Source: Megasphaera sp. MJR8396C (lineage in GTDB: Bacteria; Bacillota; Negativicutes; Veillonellales; Megasphaeraceae). Taken from it: a stretch of DNA of 39,414 nucleotides. The position numbers were made by a program, and so were the translations under genes. The stretch lies in assembly GCF_001546855.1 (NCBI RefSeq), contig NZ_KQ958154.1:1-39414 (forward strand). The letters run 5' to 3'. Positions 30,423-39,414 of this stretch are shown here, piece after piece (position 1 is the first letter of the stretch; each line of letters opens with the position of its first letter). The notes beneath the pieces were generated by a model. That model worked only from the letters and a program-made list of their open reading frames with translations. It did no database searches and was not told where the DNA came from.

Positions 30423-32024
30423 TTACCAGGAAACGGTCTGTATGGCTGCCCGCTCCAGCATGAGACCCGCACGATACCGCTCCATAAATGTTTCAAAACC
30501 GGCAATCTCCGCTGACGTCGCCGTCAGTGTCTCACCTATCGCACCCTTAAAGATCTCTTCTGTCAAATAATCCTCAAGAGTCCATCCTCTTTCTTTCCCT
30601 GTCAGCATATACGCTGCCAACAGCGCTTCGCCCCAGGCGCCTCCTTCGTCCGCCGTCTCCATGACGGTAACGGGGACACCCGCAGCGGCGGCCAAATACC
30701 GCTGGGCCACTCCTTTGGTCTTAAAAAGCCCGCCATGTGCCGTCAGCGAATCGACTTTCACGTGTTCCTGCTGAAATAGGATATCCAGTCCCATCTTGAC
30801 CGCGCCTAAAGACGTATACAAACTGACGCGAAAAAGATTCGCCAGATTGAATCGACTGTCTGCCGTGCGGACCAACAGCGGCCGGCCACTGTTAAAATGG
30901 GTGACGTTTTCTCCTGAATAATAGCCGTATGACAATAAGCCCCCGGCATCGGCATCGCCCTTTAAAGAGTGTCGATACAGGGCATGGTAGATCTCATCCG
31001 TATCATAAGTCCCACCCATTAACTGCGTAAATTCTTTGAAGATATCCACCCAGGCATTGAGATCTGTCGTGCCATTATTAGCATGAGACATGGCTACCGG
31101 ATGGCCGGAAGGCGTCGCAACGATGTCGATTTCCGGATAGACGCGACGGAGCGGTTTATCGAGAACCAACATGGCAAAGGTACTCGTACCGGCAGAGACA
31201 TTCCCCGTATGAACCCGTACGGCATTCGTTGCCACCATGCCAGTCGCAGCATCGCCTTCGGGCGGACAAAAGGGAATCCCCGATAAAAGTTCCCTGGAAT
31301 CATCGAGGAAGGCTGCCCCCTCTGCCGTCAGCGTCCCCGCTGGGGTACCGGCCGCCAGGACCTGCGGCAGGATATCACGGACATTCTTAAAAGGGTAATT
31401 CTTATCTGCCAGCAGTTTATTAAACGCCGTAATCATCGTTTCATCATAATCCAACGTTTGCGGATCCACAGGAAAAATGCCCGAAGCATCCCCCATACCG
31501 ACGACGCGCTTTCCCGTAAGCCGCCAATGAATGTACGAACTTAACACCGTCAGATAATCCAGATGAAAAAGGTGCTCTTCCTTATCCAGCATGCATTGAT
31601 AAAGATGGGCAATCGTCCAACGCTGTGGAATATTGAAATGAAAGTACTCGGTCAACGCTTGGGCAGCCGTCTCGGTATTCGTATTGCGCCAGGTCTGAAA
31701 GGGTGCCAATAGGTTGCCATCCTCGTTCAAAGCCATATAGCCATGCATCATCGCACTGATGCCGATGGCCCCAATCTGGGTCAACGGCAGCTGATATGCA
31801 GCACGCACATGTTGGCGCAAATCACGATAACATTGACGCAGCCCCTGATGAATGTCTTCCAGATGGTAGGTCCAAACACCCTGTTCAAAGGAATTTTCCC
31901 AGCGGTGACTCCCCTTGGCCAATACCTTACCGTCCTGATCGATCAGTACTGCTTTGATACGCGTCGATCCAAACTCAATTCCCAGAGCCGTCTGCCCTTG
32001 TAAAATACATTCCCTTGCTTCCAT
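30423..32024 (-). CDS. FGGY-family carbohydrate kinase (xylulokinase-like)
   Basis: A 533-residue sugar kinase. GIEFGSTRIKAVLIDQDG near residue 17 is the phosphate-1 ATP loop; GISAMMHGYMALNEDG near 95 is the sugar-binding stretch. Further on, GNVSAGTSTFAMLVLDKP near 280 and TADEGGAWGEALLAAY near 460 are C-terminal FGGY features that complete the nucleotide site. The length is near that of ribulo- and xylulokinases (500-560). The substrate (xylulose, ribulose or another ketose/polyol) cannot be fixed, and no pathway genes lie beside it. The start is the ATG of MEARECILQG, ten bases after GGAAG, not the earlier GTG. Bases 32025-32267 upstream hold no clear promoter. Confidence 0.88.
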   Translation of the reverse strand: MEARECILQGQTALGIEFGSTRIKAVLIDQDGKVLAKGSHRWENSFEQGVWTYHLEDIHQGLRQCYRDLRQHVRAAYQLPLTQIGAIGISAMMHGYMALNEDGNLLAPFQTWRNTNTETAAQALTEYFHFNIPQRWTIAHLYQCMLDKEEHLFHLDYLTVLSSYIHWRLTGKRVVGMGDASGIFPVDPQTLDYDETMITAFNKLLADKNYPFKNVRDILPQVLAAGTPAGTLTAEGAAFLDDSRELLSGIPFCPPEGDAATGMVATNAVRVHTGNVSAGTSTFAMLVLDKPLRRVYPEIDIVATPSGHPVAMSHANNGTTDLNAWVDIFKEFTQLMGGTYDTDEIYHALYRHSLKGDADAGGLLSYGYYSGENVTHFNSGRPLLVRTADSRFNLANLFRVSLYTSLGAVKMGLDILFQQEHVKVDSLTAHGGLFKTKGVAQRYLAAAAGVPVTVMETADEGGAWGEALLAAYMLTGKERGWTLEDYLTEEIFKGAIGETLTATSAEIAGFETFMERYRAGLMLERAAIQTVSW

Positions 32025-32267
32025 GATATTCACACTTCCTTACTTCCGGCGTCCAAAACGCAGCAAACTCCCATCATCTATTTATAACCCAGGTAATGAT
32101 TTAAGTGCTAGAATAATTTCTACTCATGACAGCTCGGTTCTATGATCGCATAAAGTAACCATAGAGTAGCTGCATAAAATTCTAGTGTTATAAAGAGGCT
32201 GTCTTGATGCTGCCTTGAAAGATCTAATGTAATTTTATCATAGTCAAAAATTGAAATGACGTCAAAT

Positions 32268-32301
32268 AAAAGGTGAAGAAGGATTCCCTTCTTCACCTTT
32301 T
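32268..32301 (-). terminator. Strong terminator after dnaE
   Basis: AAAAGGTGAAGAAGG and its complement, a 15-base perfect stem with a 4-base loop, followed on the minus strand by ATTTG. It overlaps the region directly after the dnaE stop. Confidence 0.8.
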
Positions 32302-32303
32302 AT

Positions 32304-35300
32304 TTATTTAACGACTAAAGAACGCGGTTCGAGCATGGCCTGCAAGGGCTGGCGCAAATCTTCCGTCGTTTCTACCCAATACTGCTGGTCGGTCAGGATC
32401 GTCTTACGGCTTCCCATGAGGTGGAAATAGACTTTGACCTGCCCCGGGTGTTCTTTCAGGACGCCGCCGATACGGCTGGCAAGGTCGGTCCGTTCGAGGT
32501 GAGCCGGGATCTTAATGAACAGTTTCGTTCCCATGCCTGGGTGCCAATAGTCCCCGGCTTCCCTGGCGGCGGCTGCCGATACGACCGGTGCCGGCTGCGG
32601 ATCCGATGCCGCCGTGGCCTGCCCCAGGGGCTGCACTTCTTCGGCTAAAATCTGAATGCTGTCGTCGTTGATGTCGGCACGTCCCCGAATGGAGACGGCC
32701 ATGTCGACGGCGACGAACTGCTGGTAGCGGCCGTAGGTCTTAGGAAAGACGACAATCGACACGGCATGAGTGAAGTCTTCCAGGGTGATGATGGCCATCT
32801 GTTCATTGCGCTTGGTCATGACCTGTTTCTTGGCCGTAATCAGGCCGCCGACGCGTAGCATCTTGCCATCATACTGCCGGCCATCTTCGCCGTAGAGCAG
32901 CGACAAGGGGCTGAGGCGGTCCATGATTTCCTGATACTTGCTCAAGGGGTGGCCGCTGAAATAGAAGCCGTCGTACTCTTTTTCCATGGCCAGGCGCATT
33001 TCAATGGGATATTCCTCAATATCGGGGTATTCGAGGTCAGTCATGACCTCTTCCGTATCATCAAAGAGTCCGATTTGGCCTGACGCATAGTCTTTTTGGC
33101 TGAGGGACCCCATGGCCACGGCCTGGTCGATGACGGCCATGAGCTGCGACCGCTTCTTGCCGAAAGAATCCATGGCGCCGCATTTAATCAGGCTTTCAAG
33201 GGCTCTTTTATTGACCAAGTGATAGTCGACGCGGCTGCAAAAGTCGCCGAGGGACGAAAAAGCTCCCCCCTCTTCGCGGGCCTTTACGATGGCATCGATG
33301 GCATTACCGCCGACGCTCTTGACACCGGACAGGCCAAAGCGAATGGCTCCGTTCTGAACGGAAAACATGGAAACGCTGTCGTTGACGTCCGGCGATAAGA
33401 CCTTGACGCCGTGACGGCGGCATTCGGCGACGTAATAGCTGATCTTGCTGCTGTCGTTGATCATGCTGGTCATGGTCGCGGCCATAAATTCGGCCCGGTA
33501 ATGGGCTTTGAGGTAGGCCGTCTGCCAGGCAACGTAGGCGTAGGCCGCCGAGTGGGATTTATTGAAGCCGTAGCCGGCAAAATAGACCATGAGGTCGAAG
33601 ATCTTATTGGCGATGTCATCGGAAATATTATTCTTCCGCGTCCCTTCGAGGAAGTTGGCCCGCTGGGCTACCAGGATCGATTCTTTCTTCTTGCCCATGG
33701 CCCGGCGCAGCAAGTCAGCCTGGCCGAGGGAAAAGCCGCCTAAGGCCGAGGCGATCTGCATGACCTGTTCCTGATAGAGGATGACGCCGTACGTATCCTT
33801 TAGGATCGGTTCCAGTTTCGGGTGCAGGTAGGTAACCTTCTTTTGTCCGTGGCTGCCCTTGATGAAGTCGTCGACCATGCCGCTGCCCAGCGGGCCCGGG
33901 CGGTACAGGGCGACGAGGGGGATCATGTCTTCAAAGTGCTTCGGCGCCAGTTCCTTGACGAGGTTGGTGATCCCCGATGATTCCATCTGGAAGACGCCGG
34001 CCGTATCGCCTTCGGTCAGAAGCTTACACGTTTTCGGATCGTCGAGGGGAATGGCGTCGATGTCAAAATCGATGCCGTAGTTCTTATTGATCATCTTGAC
34101 CGTATCGCCGATGACAGTCAGGGTCCGAAGGCCGAGAAAGTCCATCTTGAGCAGGCCCAGGTCTTCGACGAGATCCTTTTCGTACTGCGTCGTAAGGTCG
34201 CCTTCCTTAGAGTGCTGGACCGGGACGTAGTCGTCGACGGGGGCTGCTGAAATGACGACACCGGCAGCATGGGTCGACGAATGGCGGACCAGCCCTTCGA
34301 GGGATTTACCGAAGTCAACCAGGCGGTGAACCGTGTCATTGGATTCGTATTCACTGCGGAATTCCTTACTCATCTGAAGAGCCTTATCGAGGGTCATGCC
34401 CAGTTCATTAGGCACCATTTTTACGATGCGGTTCACTTCGCTGAGAGGGATGTCGAGGACGCGGCCGACGTCGCGCAAGACGGCCTTGGCTGCCAGGGTC
34501 CCGAAGGTGATGATCTGCGAAACGTGGTCGATGCCGTATTTTTTCGTGACGTACTGAATGACCCGACCGCGGTTTTCATAACAAAAATCCATATCGATAT
34601 CGGGCATGGTGACGCGTTCCGGATTGAGGAAACGTTCGAAAAGGAGATTGTACTTCAAAGGATCGAGGCCGGTAATCCCCAGGAGGTAGGCGACGACAGA
34701 GCCTGCGGCCGAACCACGGCCGGGGCCGACAGGGATGGCGTGATCCCGGGCGTATTTGACATAGTCCCAGACGATGAGGAAGTACGACGGAAAGCCCATG
34801 GTGTCGATGACGCCGAGTTCATAATCGAGTCGCTCTTTAACTTCCGGCGTAATGGGATCGTATTTTTCAGAAAGGGCCTGTTCGCAGAGCTTTCGCAGAT
34901 AGGACGAGTCCGTTTCACCCTCCGGCACGGGAAACTGCGGCAGATGACGATCGTCAAAGGAGATGTCGACGTTGCATTTATCGGCGATTTCCAAGGTCGT
35001 ATCCAAGGCTTCAGGCATATCCGAAAAGAGGTCGGCCATTTCATCGCCGCTCTTCATATAAAATTCATTATTATAGAAGCGGAAATGGGACGGGTCGTCG
35101 AGGGTGCTGCCCGTCGAGATGCAGAGCTTGATTTCCTGAGCCGGCGCATCGGCCTGATCGATGTAGTGGTAGTCGTTGGTCGCCACCAGTTTCAGCCCCA
35201 ACTCCTGCGACCAGCGCTTATAGACCGTGCGCACCGTCTTTTCTTCGGGAATGCCGTGATTCTGGACTTCTAAATAGAAGTCTTCCTTGCCGAAAATCGA

Positions 35301-35789
35301 GACCAGCTGGTCGAGGGTGCGTCGGGCGCCCTGTTCGTTGTGGTTGAGGATATCCTGCGGGACCTGACCTTCGATGCAGGCCGTCGTAGCAATGAGTCCT
35401 TCATGGTACTGCTCGAGGAGGTCGAAGTCGACGCGCGGACGGTGATAGTTATTTTCCCCGTCGACAAAGCCTTTGGAGACGATCTTGATGAGGTTATGAT
35501 AGCCCTGATTATTTTTCGCCAATAGCACCAGGTGGCAGAGCCGTTCCTTGGTCTTTTTCTCAAAGCGGCTGCCGCGGGTCATGTAGACTTCACAGCCGAT
35601 GATCGGCTTGATGCCCTGGGCTTTCGCCTCCCGATAGAGATAGATGACGCCGTACATATTGCCGTGATCGGTAATGGCCACAGCCGGCATGTCGAGTTCT
35701 TTCGCCCGCGATACCATGTCGGGAATCTTGCACAAACCATCGAATAAACTGTACTGCGTATGAACATGTAAATGAACAAAAGGCCGCAT
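32304..35789 (-). CDS. dnaE: DNA polymerase III alpha subunit
   Basis: A 1161-residue replicative polymerase (DnaE1 type). The N-terminal PHP domain begins [15 protein letters not shown] with the HxH metal ligands intact, and [11 protein letters not shown] near 37 follows. The catalytic aspartates lie in [13 protein letters not shown] near 396. [20 protein letters not shown] near 350 and [20 protein letters not shown] near 665, each read in parts, are family signatures. A helix-hairpin-helix region and an OB-fold domain ([18 protein letters not shown] near 970) follow. The C-terminus after about 1040 is variable and Ala/Pro-rich. The start is MRPFVHLH, nine bases after GGGAGG. The PHP residues suggest possible intrinsic proofreading or metal binding. 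Intact. Confidence 0.97.
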   Translation of the reverse strand: MRPFVHLHVHTQYSLFDGLCKIPDMVSRAKELDMPAVAITDHGNMYGVIYLYREAKAQGIKPIIGCEVYMTRGSRFEKKTKERLCHLVLLAKNNQGYHNLIKIVSKGFVDGENNYHRPRVDFDLLEQYHEGLIATTACIEGQVPQDILNHNEQGARRTLDQLVSIFGKEDFYLEVQNHGIPEEKTVRTVYKRWSQELGLKLVATNDYHYIDQADAPAQEIKLCISTGSTLDDPSHFRFYNNEFYMKSGDEMADLFSDMPEALDTTLEIADKCNVDISFDDRHLPQFPVPEGETDSSYLRKLCEQALSEKYDPITPEVKERLDYELGVIDTMGFPSYFLIVWDYVKYARDHAIPVGPGRGSAAGSVVAYLLGITGLDPLKYNLLFERFLNPERVTMPDIDMDFCYENRGRVIQYVTKKYGIDHVSQIITFGTLAAKAVLRDVGRVLDIPLSEVNRIVKMVPNELGMTLDKALQMSKEFRSEYESNDTVHRLVDFGKSLEGLVRHSSTHAAGVVISAAPVDDYVPVQHSKEGDLTTQYEKDLVEDLGLLKMDFLGLRTLTVIGDTVKMINKNYGIDFDIDAIPLDDPKTCKLLTEGDTAGVFQMESSGITNLVKELAPKHFEDMIPLVALYRPGPLGSGMVDDFIKGSHGQKKVTYLHPKLEPILKDTYGVILYQEQVMQIASALGGFSLGQADLLRRAMGKKKESILVAQRANFLEGTRKNNISDDIANKIFDLMVYFAGYGFNKSHSAAYAYVAWQTAYLKAHYRAEFMAATMTSMINDSSKISYYVAECRRHGVKVLSPDVNDSVSMFSVQNGAIRFGLSGVKSVGGNAIDAIVKAREEGGAFSSLGDFCSRVDYHLVNKRALESLIKCGAMDSFGKKRSQLMAVIDQAVAMGSLSQKDYASGQIGLFDDTEEVMTDLEYPDIEEYPIEMRLAMEKEYDGFYFSGHPLSKYQEIMDRLSPLSLLYGEDGRQYDGKMLRVGGLITAKKQVMTKRNEQMAIITLEDFTHAVSIVVFPKTYGRYQQFVAVDMAVSIRGRADINDDSIQILAEEVQPLGQATAASDPQPAPVVSAAAAREAGDYWHPGMGTKLFIKIPAHLERTDLASRIGGVLKEHPGQVKVYFHLMGSRKTILTDQQYWVETTEDLRQPLQAMLEPRSLVVK

Positions 35790-35890
35790 CCCCAAAATCC
35801 TCCCTTACCGTACTCGGTCAAAATAGCTTGCTGCTAGTGAGTTATCATTATATCATATTCCGGCCTCGAGATACAGACTGACGCCAAAAA

Positions 35891-35912
35891 GAGACCGCCC
35901 GCAAGCGGTCTC
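35891..35912 (-). terminator. Terminator after the small membrane protein
   Basis: GAGACCGC and GCGGTCTC with a 6-base loop, followed on the minus strand by TTTTTGG. Confidence 0.8.
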
Positions 35913-35928
35913 TCCCGGTACCATCGAT

Positions 35929-36372
35929 TTAGAAAAAGTCATCGTCACGGCTTTCCTCATAAGGGTCGGCATAGTAGCTGTCGTCATCGGGCGCATCCCA
36001 GTTGCCGTCATAGTCCCGTTCTTCCCGGCTCTTATGATGACCGTGGATTTCATGATAAATCATGGACGCCGTAAAGGCCGCCATAAAGGCCTCATCAGTT
36101 CCCATATCATGACCGTCGTCTTTCGGCACTGCCGCAGACGGTTCGCGAAGTTCAGACACAGCCTTCTCCTTTTTTTCAGCTTCGGCCTTTCTTTGCTCTT
36201 CTTCCTGAGCTCTTTTGTTCATGCCCGGCAAGAGGGCCAGGTAGATGGCGCTCAAGGTCAATGCTGCCGCCCCAATGGCATAGATTGGCGTTTCTATCGA
36301 AAACAACCATATATAGAGTTTAGTCAGTCCCAACATGATGACAAAGAGCGTAATAAAAACAGAAAAGGGCAT
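35929..36372 (-). CDS. Small membrane-anchored protein of unknown function
   Basis: 147 residues. Two membrane segments (about 4-23, FSVFITLFVIMLGLTKLYIW, and 28-50) are followed by a charged linker rich in Glu and Lys (RAQEEEQRKAEAEKKEKAV), and then a His- and Asp-rich tail (IYHEIHGHHKSREERDYDG and a run of Asp/Tyr residues to the end). The tail could bind metal or be simply acidic. I recognise no family. The start is taken at MPFSVFITL because GGGAG lies nine bases upstream; an upstream extension of 26 residues is possible but lacks a site. It is divergent from the ACT-domain gene. Confidence 0.65.
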   Translation of the reverse strand: MPFSVFITLFVIMLGLTKLYIWLFSIETPIYAIGAAALTLSAIYLALLPGMNKRAQEEEQRKAEAEKKEKAVSELREPSAAVPKDDGHDMGTDEAFMAAFTASMIYHEIHGHHKSREERDYDGNWDAPDDDSYYADPYEESRDDDFF

Positions 36373-36551
36373 GATTCCCATCTCCCATCCGATTCGTACA
36401 CTTTCTTTTATTATAACACGAATCGATATGGACCGGCAGATTTCTTCCATGATTTCGAGAAGCTCTGCTCTTTTCTTAGTACAAACTTATCTTTTTATGA
36501 TAAAATAAGAACACATCTATATATTTTATCGTGAAAGGGGATTCTTATTTC

Positions 36552-36962
36552 ATGCTCAACCAAGTCTCAGTCTTTGCGGAAAACAACAAGGGCGCCCTGC
36601 GCAAGATGACGTCGGTCCTGGCCGATGCCAATATCAATATCTACACCATGCTGGCTAACGACAGCGCCGAATTCGGCATCATCCGCCTCATCGTCACCGA
36701 TCCGGAACTGGCCGCATCGGAGCTGCGAAAAGCCGGCTACCAATGCCATTTGGACCGCGTCGTCGCCGTCGAAATGGGCGATACGCCGGGCTGCCTCGAT
36801 AAAATCCTCGATCACCTCTGCCAGGCCAACGTGGCCGTCGACTACTTATACATTTCCTATAACCGCCAGTCCGGCACACCGGTGGCCATCTTCAAGTCCC
36901 GGGAAATGGAAACGGAAACCTTCCTGCGGGGAAAAGGCTATCAACTCCTCGATACATTCTAA
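36552..36962 (+). CDS. Tandem ACT-domain protein
   Basis: 136 residues composed of two ACT domains: MLNQVSVFAENNKGALRKMTSV (read in parts; residues 1-65) and VVAVEMGDTPGCLDKILDHL (about 72-136). ACT domains bind amino acids or similar effectors and regulate metabolic enzymes. No catalytic domain is present, so it is a stand-alone sensor or regulator. RBS AAAGGGGA. It is convergent with the DAHP synthase gene, sharing a bidirectional terminator, so a role in aromatic amino acid control is possible but only by proximity. Confidence 0.85.
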   Translation: MLNQVSVFAENNKGALRKMTSVLADANINIYTMLANDSAEFGIIRLIVTDPELAASELRKAGYQCHLDRVVAVEMGDTPGCLDKILDHLCQANVAVDYLYISYNRQSGTPVAIFKSREMETETFLRGKGYQLLDTF

Positions 36963-36992
36963 AAAAAGTCATCCTATGAGGATGACTTTTTT
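36962..36992. terminator. Bidirectional terminator between ACT and DAHP synthase genes
   Basis: AAAAAAGTCATCC and GGATGACTTTTTT form a perfect 13-base stem with a 5-base loop, with A and T tracts on the two sides. Confidence 0.9.
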
Positions 36993-37009
36993 CATGTCCT
37001 GCTATAAAT

Positions 37010-38044
37010 TTATAAGACGTCGGCCATGTCGTAGATGAGGCGTTCCGTCTTTTCCCAGCCCAGGCAAGGGTCGGTAATCGATTTGCCGTATACGCCGTCA
37101 CTGATTTTCTGGCAGCCGTCTTCGAGATAGCTTTCAATCATCAAGCCCTTTACAAGGCCTTTGATATCGGCCGCATGGCGACGGCTTTGGAGGACGTCTT
37201 TAGCGATGCGGATCTGTTCGAGATACTGTTTGCCCGAATTGGCGTGGTTGGCGTCGACGACGACCGCCGGATGAGCGAGGTCGCGTTTGCCGTAGGCTTC
37301 ATACAAGCGCTGCAGGTTTTCATAGTGGTAGTTCGGCAGGCTGTTGCCGAAGCTGTCGACGTACCCCCTTAAGATGGCGTGGGCCATGGGGTTTCCCGTC
37401 GTCCGTACTTCCCAGCCCCGGAAGAGGAAATCCTGAGAGTGCTGGGCCGCTTCAATGGAGTTGAGCATGACCGAAATGTCGCCGGAGGTCGGATTTTTCA
37501 TGCCCACCGGAATACCGACACCGCTGGCAATCATGCGATGGACCTGGTCTTCAACAGAGCGGGCGCCGACGGCGGCATAGGACAGGAGGTCCGATAAGTA
37601 GCGGAAAATTTCCGGATAGAGGATTTCTTCGGCACAGGTAAAGCCTGTTTCCTGGACGACGCGGGTATTGAGTTCACGGATGGCGATGATGCCGCCCAAC
37701 ATGTCTTCCTTTCCTTCCGGATCGGGCTGATGGAGCATCCCTTTATAGCCGACGCCGATGGTCCGCGGCTTGCTGGTGTACACCCGGGGAATGATGAAGA
37801 TCTGGTCTTTTACCTGCTCCTGTACCTTGACCAGGCGGTGGATGTAATCGAGGACGGCCCTTTCATTGTCGGCCGAACAAGGGCCGATGATGAGCAGAAA
37901 GCGGTCGTCCTTTCCCGACAAGATATTTTTGATGGCTTCATCCCGTTTTCGTTTGACGGCCTTGGCCTCGTCGTCGATGGGAAACTGTTCCATCAGTTCT
38001 TGCGGTTCCGGCAGTTTCCGAATATATTCCATTTGCATTTCCAT
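37010..38044 (-). CDS. aroF: 3-deoxy-7-phosphoheptulonate synthase (DAHP synthase, type I)
   Basis: 344 residues; condenses phosphoenolpyruvate and erythrose 4-phosphate in the first step of the shikimate pathway. LLIIGPCSADNERAV near residue 50, VGYKGMLHQPDPEGKEDMLGG (in parts) near 98, GMKNPTSGDI near 180 and VVVDANHANSGK near 262 are the substrate and metal-site motifs of the AroF/G/H class. The metal-ligand Cys (GPCS) and His are present. The length is that of the E. coli-type enzymes. The start MEMQMEYIRK follows GGGGGGAAG. Which aromatic amino acid inhibits it cannot be read; the symbol is a class-level choice (aroF/G/H). Confidence 0.94.
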   Translation of the reverse strand: MEMQMEYIRKLPEPQELMEQFPIDDEAKAVKRKRDEAIKNILSGKDDRFLLIIGPCSADNERAVLDYIHRLVKVQEQVKDQIFIIPRVYTSKPRTIGVGYKGMLHQPDPEGKEDMLGGIIAIRELNTRVVQETGFTCAEEILYPEIFRYLSDLLSYAAVGARSVEDQVHRMIASGVGIPVGMKNPTSGDISVMLNSIEAAQHSQDFLFRGWEVRTTGNPMAHAILRGYVDSFGNSLPNYHYENLQRLYEAYGKRDLAHPAVVVDANHANSGKQYLEQIRIAKDVLQSRRHAADIKGLVKGLMIESYLEDGCQKISDGVYGKSITDPCLGWEKTERLIYDMADVL

Positions 38045-38115
38045 AGTCTTCCCCCCTGCGTAAAATTCGTCATGTCCCCATTATAGCACAGATACTGCTT
38101 TTATCGGACAAAAGA

Positions 38116-39390
38116 TTATCCCAGGCGGACCGTAAAGGTAATTCGCTGCCCCTTATAGGTGGCAAAGATCTTGCCGCCCATCAGTTTGGTCAGTTCTTCG
38201 GCCATGGACAGACCGATGCCGTAGCCGGCTTTTTGGCTGTTATGCGACACGTCGCCGCGATAAAACCGCTCGAAGAAGCGGGAATAGTCGACGTTGGCTC
38301 CATCGACATAGGTATTGGATACGTCGAGGACGACGCCATTTCCCAGCCGCGACCGGCGCAGGGCCACTTCGATGCTGCCCCCGTCGTCACAGTATTTGAC
38401 GGCGTTATCGACGAGGATATTGACCAGTTCATAGAGGCATTTACTGTCCCCTTTGAGCATGACATTGTCAGCAATGGCTGTCGTCAGTGTCTTTTCAGCG
38501 TCGATGGCCAGCTGCTGGAAGGAGTCGGCTACGGTTTTGACCGTTTCCGAGAAGTTGACGTCGGTAATGACCAGGTCGACTTGCGACCGTTCGCCCATCT
38601 TAGACAGCATGATCAGGTCCTGAATGAGGTTCGATAGGCGGCGGACCTGCTTTAAGATACTGTCCGTCCACTGACTTTGGCCGTTCAGCATTTCAATGGC
38701 TTCGGCATTGGCGGAAATGATGGCAATCGGCGTCTTCAGTTCGTGACCGGCATTGGTGATGAACCGCTTCTGGTTCTCCATATTTTGGACGAAGGGCCGA
38801 ATGGCAATGTTGCAGAGTCCGGCCAGGATGAGGATGTAGACGACGATGCAGCCAAAGCCAAACCAGGCCGAGTAGCGCATAAACGACGTAACGGCCGCCG
38901 CATCGCGGGTGGCGTCCATGATGACGATGAGGAAGCTGCCGTCGTCATTGGGCTTGATCATGTAGGCATAGGTCGCCCGTCCTTTTTTGAAAAAGCCCTG
39001 TTTCTGGCCGGTCTCGCGCGACTCTTCTACGGTCGTTCGGGCGTATTCGATGGCTTCCGGCTGTGAAAATGCCGCAATGTGCTGGATATCGATGTGTTCA
39101 GCATAGCCGCTGCCGTTCACCAGGACGCTGAAAAATCGAATTTGGTAAGCAAATTCCGGCGTCTCTTCGGTCCACGACGGGTCGCTGAAGAAACTGCTGT
39201 CGTCACCGCCGATTTTCTGGGGTACGGCGCCGTCATTATGGATGATATAGGTCAGGACGGACATGACCTGGGCGTTCATGCGCATATAGGCAATGGCGTT
39301 GATGAGCCCTAAGGCCCCGCCGACGACGACCAGGACGCCGATGACGGCCATGATGAGAAATTTGCGGCGCAGGCGCTTGATCATGTTCAT
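38116..39390 (-). CDS. Sensor histidine kinase of a two-component system
   Basis: 424 residues. Two membrane segments (about 11-35 and 174-198) flank an extracytoplasmic sensor domain of about 135 residues. The H-box is NAGHELKTPIAIISANAEA with the phospho-His near 213. The N-box ILVDNAVKYCDDGG lies near 328, and the G-box AGYGIGLSMAEELTKLMGG near 390. The signal is not predictable. Its ATG begins directly after a TAG stop codon on the same strand (39391-39393), so the gene is translationally coupled with an upstream gene, almost certainly the response regulator, lying past the window edge. Confidence 0.92.
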   Translation of the reverse strand: MNMIKRLRRKFLIMAVIGVLVVVGGALGLINAIAYMRMNAQVMSVLTYIIHNDGAVPQKIGGDDSSFFSDPSWTEETPEFAYQIRFFSVLVNGSGYAEHIDIQHIAAFSQPEAIEYARTTVEESRETGQKQGFFKKGRATYAYMIKPNDDGSFLIVIMDATRDAAAVTSFMRYSAWFGFGCIVVYILILAGLCNIAIRPFVQNMENQKRFITNAGHELKTPIAIISANAEAIEMLNGQSQWTDSILKQVRRLSNLIQDLIMLSKMGERSQVDLVITDVNFSETVKTVADSFQQLAIDAEKTLTTAIADNVMLKGDSKCLYELVNILVDNAVKYCDDGGSIEVALRRSRLGNGVVLDVSNTYVDGANVDYSRFFERFYRGDVSHNSQKAGYGIGLSMAEELTKLMGGKIFATYKGQRITFTVRLG

Positions 39391-39414
39391 CTAAATGCGG
39401 GCAGGATACTCCGA
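39391..39414 (-). CDS. 3' end of an upstream gene, probably the response regulator (partial)
   Basis: The last seven codons and TAG of a frame read from beyond the right edge abut the kinase start. Eight codons are too few to identify a protein; the response-regulator guess rests on gene order in two-component operons. Confidence 0.4.
   Translation of the reverse strand, partial: SEYPARI

Noticed and set aside
34269-35273. A 334-codon plus-strand frame opposite dnaE
   Set aside because: Antisense shadow of the well-supported polymerase gene.
1-39414. tRNA or rRNA genes
   Set aside because: No cloverleaf with GGTTCRA-type T-loop or rRNA-like tract was found by eye on either strand.

Overview
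The window looks like a chromosomal segment of an anaerobic Firmicute, most plausibly a Negativicute of the Megasphaera/Veillonellaceae type. This is an inference from the gene set (a single-chain pyruvate:ferredoxin oxidoreductase, a cobalamin adenosyltransferase, a cyclopropane fatty acid synthase, strong GGAGG ribosome binding sites) and not a database result. The host backbone is moderately GC-rich. Most host genes lie on the minus strand.

Layout. (1) 1-12411, host: a small GNAT-like protein and a histidine phosphatase; a large pyruvate:ferredoxin oxidoreductase gene with its own promoter; then a minus-strand run of cfa, folD, a transpeptidase PBP with a PASTA domain and a CCA-adding enzyme; then plus-strand cobalamin adenosyltransferase and an M20 amidohydrolase. 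(2) 12438-12846 and 28488-28747: the two halves of one HAD-family phosphatase gene, split by an insertion. (3) 12845-28487: a mobile element of about 15.6 kb. Removing it at a GA dinucleotide present at both junctions restores a continuous 222-residue HAD protein. (4) 28929-39414, host: a cation diffusion facilitator, an FGGY sugar kinase, DnaE, a small membrane protein, an ACT-domain protein, DAHP synthase and a sensor histidine kinase whose response regulator lies just past the right edge.

The mobile element is a mosaic. Its left, GC-rich module (12948-21427) resembles a Tn4451-like mobilizable transposon: TnpV, a DUF6809-like protein, an XRE regulator, two small accessory proteins, a repeat-rich region with an oriT-like hairpin, a MOBV-type relaxase, a CHC2 primase-like protein, a VapE/VirE-type helicase, an iteron-like repeat field and a large serine recombinase. 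Its right module holds a second large serine recombinase with TnpW on the minus strand, a cargo unit, and the broken remains of a conjugative element (MobC, a truncated MOBP relaxase, an ArdC-like fragment and a topoisomerase III fragment fused to a helix-turn-helix protein start).

The cargo unit is the most interesting part. A visibly AT-rich minus-strand operon encodes a cysteine-rich KTR protein and a radical-SAM protein of the RlmN/Cfr family (23S rRNA A2503 methylation; Cfr members give multi-drug ribosomal resistance). In front of it lie a near-consensus promoter, an 8-codon leader peptide MLHSMRIR, and two intrinsic terminators within a leader that can fold in alternative ways. The leader peptide ends in the Arg-x-Arg pattern known from macrolide-stalled leader peptides such as ErmDL and the mef(A) leader. 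I therefore read this as a ribosome-stalling attenuator controlling a Cfr-like gene on a mobile element.
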